DNA of 64,000 nt from Euzebya sp. (GTDB lineage: Bacteria > Actinomycetota > Nitriliruptoria > Euzebyales > Euzebyaceae): NCBI RefSeq assembly GCF_964222135.1, contig NZ_CAXQBR010000003.1, forward strand, positions 62,001 through 126,000, read 5' to 3'. The position numbers were made by a program, and so were the translations under genes. A model generated the notes under the pieces. That model saw only the letters and a list, made by a program, of their open reading frames with translations, was not told where the DNA came from and did no database searches. Shown here piece by piece: positions 1 to 7,404 of the stretch. Numbering within the stretch: position 1 is the stretch's first letter; each line of letters opens with the position of its first letter.

Positions 1-1
1 G

Positions 2-109
2 GCCGCGGCCACCCCCAAGTCCCGGGCCAGCGCCGACGAGCTGCCGCTCGGCGACGTCGACGACGAGGCCGCAGACGACGAGGTCGTGGACGCCGACGAA
101 GAGGGCTAG
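2..109 (+). CDS. C-terminal tail of an upstream gene (partial)
   Basis: An open frame enters from the left edge and stops at TAG 107-109. The 35 visible residues form a highly acidic tail (many Asp/Glu, ending DADEEG). Such tails are low-complexity and do not identify the family. A 10-bp hairpin follows directly, which fits the end of a transcription unit. In many actinobacteria a PDZ/Lon-like protein lies upstream of the UPF0182 gene, but nothing here proves that. Confidence 0.45.
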   Translation, partial: AAATPKSRASADELPLGDVDDEAADDEVVDADEEG

Positions 110-119
110 CGCCGCCGCA

Positions 120-142
120 CCCACCCCGGCGTCCGGGGTGGG
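120..142 (+). terminator. GC-rich hairpin after the upstream gene
   Basis: A perfect 10-bp inverted repeat (120-129 with 133-142) closes on a 3-nt loop (CGT), 11 bases after the stop codon of the partial gene. No T-run follows, so it is a hairpin-type terminator of the kind common in high-GC actinobacteria, or an mRNA-stabilising 3' end. Confidence 0.5.
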
Positions 143-166
143 ACGCGTTAGGTTGGGCGGTCAACC

Positions 167-3100
167 ATGAACCTCCTCACTGAGCTGCGCCGACGGTGGC
201 TCCTCGTCCTCATCGGTGTGGTCGTCCTGGCGGCCCTCGTGGGGCCGCGGGTCGCGACCTTCTACACCGACGTCCTGTGGTTCCGGTCCGTCGGGTACAC
301 CGAGCGGTTCTTCAGCCTCCTGTACACCCGCTTCGGGCTGGGGATCGCCGCCGGCATCGTGATGGCCGTCCTGATCGGGGTGAACCTCTGGCTCGCCCGG
401 CGCGCGGCACCGGACTTCCGCCTGCCGACCGAGGCCGAGGAGGTCATCGAGCGGTACCGACGGGCGGTCGAGCCGTTCACGCGGGTCGCCATCATCGTCC
501 TGGCCATCGCCGTCGGGATCGTCGGCGGCGCCGCGCTGGTGGGGGAGTGGCGGACCTACCTGCTGTGGGCCAACGGCGGCTCGTTCGGGATCGACGACCC
601 GCAGTTCGGGCTGGACCTCGGGTTCTTCGTCTTCGACCTGCCGTTCTGGACCATGGTCAACGGCTGGCTGTTCGGCGCGGTCGCGGTGACGATCGTCGCC
701 ACCGCCGCGGCGCACTACCTGTTCGGCGGCATCCGCCCGCAGTCGCCGGGCCAGAAGATCACCGGTGGGGCGAACATCCACCTCTCGGTGCTGCTCGCGG
801 CCCTCGTCGCGGTCCGCGCGTGGGGGTTCTGGCTGGACCGGTTCCACCTCAGCTACTCCGAGCGCGGGCTGGTCACCGGGCTCAGCTACACCGACGTCAA
901 CGCCGAGCTGCGCGCGTTCACCCTGCTGACGGTGATCGCCGCGGTCTGCGTGCTGCTGTTCCTCGCGAACATCCGGTTCCGCGGCTGGGTGCTGCCGAGC
1001 GCCGGCGTCGGGATCCTGCTCGTCGCGTCCCTGGTGCTCGGCGGCGCCTACCCCGCCGCCATCCAGGCGCTGCGCGTCAACCCCCAGGAGCTGCCCCGCG
1101 AGCGGCCCTTCATCGAGCGCAACCTCCAGATGACCCGGTACGCGTTCGGGGTCGCAACCGACGAGCAGGCCCTCGACGGGGACGGCGACGTCGTCTACGA
1201 GGAGTTCGGGGCGACCACCAACCTCGAGCGCGACGACATCATCGACAACTCCACCACCCTCGAGGCGATCCGCCTGTGGGACCCCGCCACCCTGCAGAAC
1301 ACCTACAACCAGCTGCAGGAGCTGCGCCCCTACTACGACTTCCGCGACGTCGACGTCGACCGCTACGACATCGCCGGTGACCCCCAGCAGGTGATGATCA
1401 GCGCCCGCGAGCTGAACATCAACGACCTGACCGAGCCGTCGTGGCAGAACCAGGCCCTCATCTTCACCCACGGCTACGGGGTCGTGTCCTCGACGGTGTC
1501 GACGGCCGCCGCGAACGGCCAGCCGGAGTTCGTGTCACGCGACATCCCGAACGAGGGCGTGGAGGAGCTCGACCTCGAGCAACCGCGCATCTACTTCGGC
1601 GAGGTGTCCCCGCCCTACTCGATCGTCGGGACCGAGGAGGACGAGTTCGACTTCGAGACCGACGTCGAGCAGGTGTTCAACCGCTACGACGGCGCGGACG
1701 GGGTCAACGTCGGCGGCCTCCTCAACCGCATCGCCTTCGCCATCCGCTACGCCGAGCCGAACATCCTGCTGTCGGGGCTGATCGACGGCGACTCGCGCAT
1801 CCTCTTCAACCGGCGCATCCGCGACCGGGTCAGCGAGATCGCCCCGTTCCTGCAGCTCGACCACGACGCGTACCCGATCGTGGTCGACGGCCGGGTCAAG
1901 TGGGTCCAGGATGCGTACACGATCAGCGACATGGTCCCGTACTCCCAGCGGATCGACCTCGCTGCGGCGACCCAGAACATCGAGCGCGAGACCGTGCTGG
2001 TCCAGACCCCCGAGGGCGTCCAGACCCAGGAGCAGGTCGTCGGCATCCCCGCCCTCGAGGGCGAGGCGAACTACATCCGCAACTCCGTCAAGGCCGTCGT
2101 CGACGCCTACGACGGGACCGTGGACCTGTACATCACCGACCCCGACGACCCGATCATCCAGGCGTGGCAGCGGGCGTTCCCGAACGTCTTCGTCGATGCC
2201 GACGAGGTCCCCGACGACATCCGCGCGCACTTCCGCTACCCCGAGGACCTGTTCAGGGTCCAGTCCCGCGTCCTCCTGCGGTACCACATCCCGAACGCGG
2301 ACGGCTTCTACAACAACTCCGACCTGTGGGAGCTGCCGGTCGACAGCGCCTTCGCGGACAACAACGCCGACTCCCGGCTGAACCAGCGGACGTTCCCGCC
2401 GACCTACCAGCTCATCCGCCTGCCCGAGCAGGAGGAGGAGACCTTCAGCCTGATCCAGCCGTTCAGCCCCGCCGAGCGCGAGGTGCTCAGCGCCTACATG
2501 GCGGCGTCCAGCGATCCGGAGACCTACGGGGAGATCCGCATCCTCGAGATGCCTCCGAACCGGACCGTCTTCGGGCCCGAGCAGGTCTTCGCCCGGATCA
2601 ACCAGGACAACGACGTCGCCCAGCTCCTCACCCTGCTGAACCAGGAGGGGTCCGGCGTCGTGTGGGGCAACCTCATCGTGGTGCCCGTCGAGGACTCCCT
2701 GCTGTACGCCCTGCCCCTATTCCTCCGCGCCGAGCAGTTCGACATCCCCGAGCTGCGCCGCGTCGTGCTGGTGTACGGCGACGACGTGGTCATGGGCACG
2801 AGCCTGCAGGAGGGGTTGGAGACCCTGTTCGGCGACCTGCCCGACGACGTCGTCGAGGCGGAGGCCCTGCCCGAGGGGGAGGAGGGCGAGGTCGACGCCA
2901 CGCCGATCCCCGGCGACGAGGGCGACGGCGCCGAGGGCGTCGAGGTGGACGCCGACGTCCAGGCCCTGATCGCCCAGGCCATCGAGGCGTTCGCCCTGGC
3001 GGACCAGGCGCTGTCCGAGGGCGACCTCGGGACGTACCAGGAGCAGGTCGAGATCGCCGAGGACCTCCTCAGCGAGATCGACCAGGCACTGGGCGGGACC

Positions 3101-3211
3101 GGCCAGGTCGGGTCCGCGGGGGGTGGCGCCGAGGGGAGTGGCACCGCCGGGACGGAGGCCCCGGAGGCTTCGGGCGGGGACCAGGCCACGGAGTCGCCGG
3201 ACGGCGGCTGA
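167..3211 (+). CDS. UPF0182 family membrane protein
   Basis: 1014 residues, the usual size for UPF0182 proteins. About seven hydrophobic segments lie in the first 300 residues (near 10-32, 55-78, 107-128, 161-186, 206-226, 251-270, 274-296). A large presumably extracytoplasmic domain with the family-typical Tyr/Asp-rich sequence follows. From about residue 890 the tail is rich in Asp, Glu, Gly and Ser and contains a short helical stretch (about 930-975). The function of the family is not known. The ATG at 167 is preceded by GGTTG...CAACC (151-166), a small dyad next to the start where a normal Shine-Dalgarno would lie. The gene reads alone toward the initiator tRNA. Confidence 0.93.
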   Translation: MNLLTELRRRWLLVLIGVVVLAALVGPRVATFYTDVLWFRSVGYTERFFSLLYTRFGLGIAAGIVMAVLIGVNLWLARRAAPDFRLPTEAEEVIERYRRAVEPFTRVAIIVLAIAVGIVGGAALVGEWRTYLLWANGGSFGIDDPQFGLDLGFFVFDLPFWTMVNGWLFGAVAVTIVATAAAHYLFGGIRPQSPGQKITGGANIHLSVLLAALVAVRAWGFWLDRFHLSYSERGLVTGLSYTDVNAELRAFTLLTVIAAVCVLLFLANIRFRGWVLPSAGVGILLVASLVLGGAYPAAIQALRVNPQELPRERPFIERNLQMTRYAFGVATDEQALDGDGDVVYEEFGATTNLERDDIIDNSTTLEAIRLWDPATLQNTYNQLQELRPYYDFRDVDVDRYDIAGDPQQVMISARELNINDLTEPSWQNQALIFTHGYGVVSSTVSTAAANGQPEFVSRDIPNEGVEELDLEQPRIYFGEVSPPYSIVGTEEDEFDFETDVEQVFNRYDGADGVNVGGLLNRIAFAIRYAEPNILLSGLIDGDSRILFNRRIRDRVSEIAPFLQLDHDAYPIVVDGRVKWVQDAYTISDMVPYSQRIDLAAATQNIERETVLVQTPEGVQTQEQVVGIPALEGEANYIRNSVKAVVDAYDGTVDLYITDPDDPIIQAWQRAFPNVFVDADEVPDDIRAHFRYPEDLFRVQSRVLLRYHIPNADGFYNNSDLWELPVDSAFADNNADSRLNQRTFPPTYQLIRLPEQEEETFSLIQPFSPAEREVLSAYMAASSDPETYGEIRILEMPPNRTVFGPEQVFARINQDNDVAQLLTLLNQEGSGVVWGNLIVVPVEDSLLYALPLFLRAEQFDIPELRRVVLVYGDDVVMGTSLQEGLETLFGDLPDDVVEAEALPEGEEGEVDATPIPGDEGDGAEGVEVDADVQALIAQAIEAFALADQALSEGDLGTYQEQVEIAEDLLSEIDQALGGTGQVGSAGGGAEGSGTAGTEAPEASGGDQATESPDGG

Positions 3212-3275
3212 CCGCCTCTGACCGCACGTTCTCGGGTCCGCCACGGCGGCGGACCGCACATCGTCCCGGACTGTC

Positions 3276-3322
3276 CCGGACGACGTGCAGCCGGGCCCCG
3301 CGCAGAGCCGGACGACGTGCAG
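3276..3322. repeat. Two copies of CCGGACGACGTGCAG
   Basis: The 15-mer CCGGACGACGTGCAG occurs at 3276-3290 and again at 3308-3322, in the gap between the UPF0182 gene and the tRNA. The first copy sits in a small dyad (CCCGG 3275-3279 / CCGGG 3291-3295). The same core, GACGACGTGCAG, recurs inside a perfect hairpin at 47.9 kb, so this looks like a dispersed intergenic repeat. Confidence 0.6.
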
Positions 3323-3354
3323 TTGGCCGTCGTCAGACGCGCGCCGGGCACGGC

Positions 3355-3382
3355 TTGCACACCTCGTCGAGCACGCTACAGT
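3355..3382 (+). promoter_or_regulatory. Likely promoter of the initiator tRNA
   Basis: TTGCAC (3355-3360) and TACAGT (3377-3382) are separated by 16 bases and match the -35/-10 pattern of the housekeeping sigma factor. The -10 ends only 6 bases before the tRNA 5' end at 3389, so transcription would begin at or very near the mature 5' end. Confidence 0.55.
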
Positions 3383-3388
3383 TCTTCG

Positions 3389-3462
3389 TGCGAGGTGGAG
3401 CAGTTCGGTAGCTCGCCGGGCTCATAACCCGGAGGTCGTAGGTTCAAATCCTGCCCTCGCAA
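3389..3462 (+). tRNA. Initiator tRNA-Met (CAT)
   Basis: A complete cloverleaf can be drawn: acceptor TGCGAGG (3389-3395) pairs with CCTCGCA (3455-3461), the discriminator is A3462, and the T arm contains GGTTCAAATCC. The anticodon loop is CTCATAA (CAT), closed by GGG on the 5' side and CCC on the 3' side. These three G:C pairs mark initiator rather than elongator tRNA-Met. CCA is not encoded (CGA follows). Position 1 is T, giving a U1:A72 pair instead of the usual C1xA72 mismatch. An integrase remnant lies just downstream, suggesting this gene served as an attachment site. Confidence 0.95.
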
Positions 3463-3479
3463 CGACGAAGTACCAGGTC

Positions 3480-3516
3480 AGAGGCCCTTCCAATCGGAAG
3501 GGCCTCTCCGGTTTTT
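3480..3516 (+). terminator. Rho-independent terminator after the tRNA
   Basis: A perfect 12-bp stem (3480-3491 with 3496-3507), loop AATC, followed by CCGG and five T residues (3512-3516). It lies 17 bases after the tRNA and is the clearest intrinsic terminator in the window. Confidence 0.9.
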
Positions 3517-3613
3517 GGCCATTGGTCACAGAATGGTCACAGGAGTTCGGGGCAAGGTCATCCCGGCTGGCCCGCGGGCATGTGGCGCTGGTGCGGGAGG
3601 GTTCGGGGACCCC

Positions 3614-4003
3614 TCAGAGGTCGATCGCCCGGGCGATCTCGTCGGCGGTCGCAGCTTGCAGCGTCGGGATCGCGTGGGAGTAGGTGTTCATCGTCGTCGT
3701 GACGCTCGCGTGTCCGAGCCGCTCCTGGACGATCTTCGGGTGGACGCCTGCGGCGAGTGCGGCGGTCGCCGAGCTGTGGCGCAGGTCGTGCAGCCTGATG
3801 CGCGGCAGACCGGACTCACGGACGTGGCGGGCGAAGCGCTGCGCCAGCCCGTCCGGATCGATCGGTGAGCCGTCCCTCAGGTCGAAGACCCAGCCGCCAT
3901 CTGGCCGGAGTCCGCGGCCGGTCACGGCGCGCTCCTCGAGCCGCTCGGCGCTGTGGCGTCGCAGTGCCTCGACCGTGGCTGCATCGAGGTCGACCCGGCG
4001 GGT
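3614..4003 (-). pseudogene. Tyrosine recombinase/integrase, C-terminal fragment
   Basis: About 128 residues of the catalytic domain of a phage-type tyrosine integrase remain, reading toward the tRNA and stopping at 3614. Box II is visible as HDLRHSSAT, followed by LGHAS (the conserved His) and NTYSHA with the nucleophile Tyr. The N-terminal DNA-binding domain and the first catalytic Arg are missing. Upstream of about 4003 the frame no longer resembles an integrase because amidase DNA abuts it on the other strand. Position (about 150 bp from the tRNA) and orientation are typical of an element integrated in a tRNA gene. Two copies of GGTCACA lie between (3525-3541). It cannot be active as seen. 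Confidence 0.85.
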
Positions 4004-4005
4004 CC

Positions 4006-4390
4006 TCGCCTCGGGGATCGGATCCGACCGCTGCTCGATCTCGACATCGTCTCGAGCGACGACCGACGAGACGCACACGAGTCGATCGACCGGATCGCGC
4101 GCATCCTCGACCACTTCTTCGCCGACTTCGACATCCTGCTGTGCCCCGTGTGCCCGACCACGGCCCCACCCCACGACCGACCACGCCTCGAGATCGGCGA
4201 CGAGTCGGTCCCCGCGCGTGCCATCATGCGCGCAACGGTCCCGTTCAACCTGACCGGGCACCCCGCGCTGTCGGTCCCCTTCGGCACCGCCGGCGACGGG
4301 CTCTCGATCAACGTCCAGATCATGGCTCGCCCCACCCACGACGAGGTCGCCCTCGCCCTCGCAACCGCCCTCGAGCACACGAAGATGTGA
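4006..4390 (+). pseudogene. Amidase signature family, C-terminal fragment
   Basis: The last ~125 residues of an amidase-signature enzyme are readable up to the TGA at 4388-4390. The late-domain features are present: [15 protein letters not shown], then [20 protein letters not shown], then a closing helix. The Ser-cis-Ser-Lys catalytic core and all N-terminal sequence are absent. The frame runs directly into the antisense integrase fragment at about 4003. The two remnants were therefore joined by a deletion or by element excision. There is no start codon that would make a functional enzyme. Confidence 0.8.
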
Positions 4391-4436
4391 ACCGTGGCCC
4401 GCAGCTGCTGCTGGTGGTGATCGCTGGCGCAGTGGG

Positions 4437-7239
4437 TCATGAGCGGCTGGTCCGCCCCGAGCCGGTCGCGTACTCGAGCAGCTCGGCGAACGTCGTCGAC
4501 GTCGCCTGCTCCCGCCCGCGGCGTCGGGTGTCCACGTCCAGCAGTCCCTCGAGCTGCGCGCGGTGCACAGGTCCGTGCACGGGATCCATCGCGACGGGGT
4601 CGAAGCCGAGCCGCGGTCCCCAGCGCTCAACCTCCGCCAGCAGCGTCGCGGCCCGGGTGCTCTGCCCCGCCATCGCCTCGGCCACGGCGAGGGTGTTGAT
4701 GGCGGCCAGGGGCCCGGTCCGCTCGCCGCTGCCGATCGCGGGCGGGAGCACCCCGCGCAGCTCGACGCCGGCCTCGGTCGGGCGGCCGAGGTCGATGAGG
4801 AGCTTGGCGGCGAACCAGGCGCTCGATCCCTCCGCCCACTGGTGGCCGGCGACCTCCGCGGTCGCGCGTGCTCGACGCAGCCCGTCGAGGGCCCCGGCCG
4901 GGTCACCGCGGACGGCGAGCAGCTGGGCGGCCACCATCTCGATCTCCGCGCGAGCCCAACCCGGGAGGGCGGCCACGTCGATCTCGCCGAGGACATCGGC
5001 CGCAGTGGTCACGTCCCCGGCCCCCGCTGCGACCAGCGCCCGCAAGCCGTGCGCGCGGGCCGCCACCACCGGGTCGTCCGCGCGCAGCGCGATCGCGAAC
5101 CCGGCGTGCTCGTGCACCTCGTCGACGCGTCCCCCGAGGTACTCGAGCAGCGCGAGGGCCAGGTGCGCCCTGGCCCGCAGGGGGTCAGGGGCCGAAGGCG
5201 CGGCGGCCAGTGCCAGGCCGAGCCAGCGGCGACCCTCAGCGACGTCCCCGAGGCGGTACCAGTACCAACCCATGTGACCGGCGACCGCGAGGGACACGGC
5301 GGGGTCCCCGCCGTCGAGTCCGTGGGACAGGGCGCGCCGGATGTTGGCCTGCTCGTCGGCGAGCCTCCGCCACCACCGGCCGCCCTCGGACGTCCGCAGG
5401 CCCGCGTCGGCGCGGGCCGTGAGGCGCGCGACCCAACGCGCGTGGGCGTCCTGGAGGTCGGCCAGCCGTCGTGCCGGCAGGCCGTCGATCGCATGGCGGC
5501 GGACGCTGTCGAGGAGCCGCAGCCTGCGCCCGGGACCGCCGCGTCCCGGCACGACCATGCCACGGAGCTCCAGCTCGCCGAGCCCGCGTCCCACGTCCTC
5601 CGGCGACGTGCCGACGTCTCCCAGCACGCCGACCAGCGCGGGTCGGACGAAGCCGCCGGTGAACACGGCCGCGGCCGCCAGGGCCGCTCGGGCCGCGTCA
5701 CCGAGCTGGTCGGTGCTCCACGCGATCGCCGCGTGCAGGGTGCGGTGGTGACGCCGCGTGGCGGGACCGCCGCCGAGCAGGCGCAGGCGGTCGTCCAGTG
5801 CAGCGGCGATCTGATCGGGCTCCAGCCGGTCGACCTGCCCGGCGGCCAGCTCGATCGCCAGCGGCATGCCGTCGAGCTCCCGACAGACGGTGCGGATGTG
5901 GGCCATCGCGCCCGGGCCGGGCCGGAAGCCGGGGACCGCGCGGCGTGCCGCGGCGATGAAGAGCCGGACGGCCTCGCCGTCCGGTGCGAGGTCGAGGGGG
6001 CCGAGCGTCAGCAGCCGCTCGCCATCCACGCCGAGCGGCGCGAGACCGGTCGCCACGATGCGCAGCTCGGAGCAGGCCGTCAGGGTCTCCACGAGGTCCG
6101 CCGCGCCGTCGGCGACCGCCTCGCAGCCGTCGAGCAGCAGGATCCCGCGCCGGTCGCCGATGGCGCCCACCAGAGCAGCCGACGTCACGTCACCGGTGGC
6201 CACCCCGACCGCGGCGGCGACCGCCTGGGGGACGTGACCGTCGTCGACCAGGGCGCCGAGCTCGGCATGCCACGGCCCCTCCGTCCCCTGCTGCGCGGCC
6301 ACGGCCGCGGCCGCGTGCTCGCGCACGAGCCGGGTCTGGCCCATCCCCGACACCCCCCCCACGGTGACGAGCCCCGGCCGGTTCGCCGCATCGGCCAGGG
6401 CCGCCAGCTCGGCGCGGCGGCCGACGAAGGCCGTCCGACGTCGCGGACGGCGCGGCCGTCGTCACCTCGCGACGCGCGGCGACGAGGGGCCCGCCCGTCG
6501 GGTCGAGGTCGCCGCGGAGCATCGCCTGCTGGAGGTCGCGGAGTCGGCGGCCGGGGTCGACGCCACGCTCCGCCCGGAGGTGGTGGTCCAGGGCGCGGAA
6601 CGCCTGCAACGCGTCGTCGCGTCGCCCGGCGGCGTACATCGCGCGCAGCCGGAGCTCCTGCACGCGCTCGTCGAGGGGGTGGGCACCGGCGAGGTCACGG
6701 AGGTCCTCCACCACCTCGCCGCCGCGACCGAGCCCCACGAGCACGTCGGCGCGGTCGGTGCGGATCGCGGTGCGCAGCGCCTCGAGCCGGACCCGGTGCG
6801 ACGGGACGACGGGGATGTCGTCGAGGCCGGCCAGCGGTTGACCGCGCCACTGCGCCAGGCACCCGTCGAGCAGCCGGAGCGCGGCCGTGGGATCGCGGTC
6901 GCGGACGGCTGCGGCCTCGCGGTGGTCGCGCGCCACCCGGTGCGCGTCGACGTGGGCGGGATCGATGTCGAGGACGTACCCGCCCGCGGTGTGGACCAGC
7001 GCGGTGCCGACCGCCCGGGACCGGAGCCGGGAGAGGTGCGCGGGCAGCGTCGTGCGGACCGACGGCGGCGCGGCGTCACCCCACAGGGCGGCCGCCAGGC
7101 GCGAGGCGGGGACCGGATCGCCGACGTGGAGCGCCAGGTGTGCCAGCGCGGCCGCCGCGAGCGCGCCACGGACCTCGATGCGCACACCGTCGATGCGGAC
7201 CTCGACGGGACCGAGGACACCCACCTCGAGCTGTGGCAC
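4437..7239 (-). pseudogene. SARP/AfsR-type regulator, split by a frameshift
   Basis: The start is GTG at 7239, with GGGAG seven bases upstream. The N-terminal ~240 residues are a winged-helix plus bacterial transcriptional activator (BTAD) domain of SARP type. At about 6435-6455 the frame must shift by one base to continue into the NB-ARC-like ATPase (FVGRRAEL...GGVSGMGQTRL) and a long TPR-like C-terminus ending at 4437. A single-base indel explains this. The Walker A lysine is Gln (GMGQTR, normally GVGKTR) and the Walker B region reads LLLDGCEAV, where related proteins have LLLDNCEH. Nucleotide binding may therefore be lost. It could be a true pseudogene, two separate proteins (BTAD activator and TPR protein), or a sequence error. 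An 11-bp-spaced direct repeat lies in its promoter. Confidence 0.75.
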
Positions 7240-7305
7240 GAACGGACTCCCATGCCGGGCCGACTCCACGCCGGCGACCGCACCTCGACGACTGCACCCC
7301 CGATC

Positions 7306-7334
7306 ATTGCACGTCGATTGCACGCGGTTGCCCG
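7306..7334. promoter_or_regulatory. Direct repeats with 11-bp spacing (possible SARP operator)
   Basis: ATTGCACG occurs at 7306-7313 and 7317-7324, exactly 11 bp apart, followed by TTGCCCG at 7328-7334; ACTGCACC lies upstream at 7291-7298. They sit in the 165-bp divergent gap between the SARP gene and the first CWB2 gene. SARP proteins are known to bind heptameric direct repeats spaced one helical turn apart. The sequence itself is not a known SARP site; the assignment rests on spacing and location. Confidence 0.45.
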
Positions 7335-7404
7335 GTCCTCACCCACCGCGTCAGGCTGCTCGCGCCATCCGCGCGGGGTGGCGGACACGACGAGGGGAGC
7401 AGCC

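Noticed and set aside
161-1471. Long open frame on the strand opposite the UPF0182 gene
   Set aside because: It is a composition effect of GC-rich coding DNA: the protein is Val/Asp/Glu/Gly-rich without any domain, and the sense strand carries a clear family. The same holds for many long antisense frames across the window.
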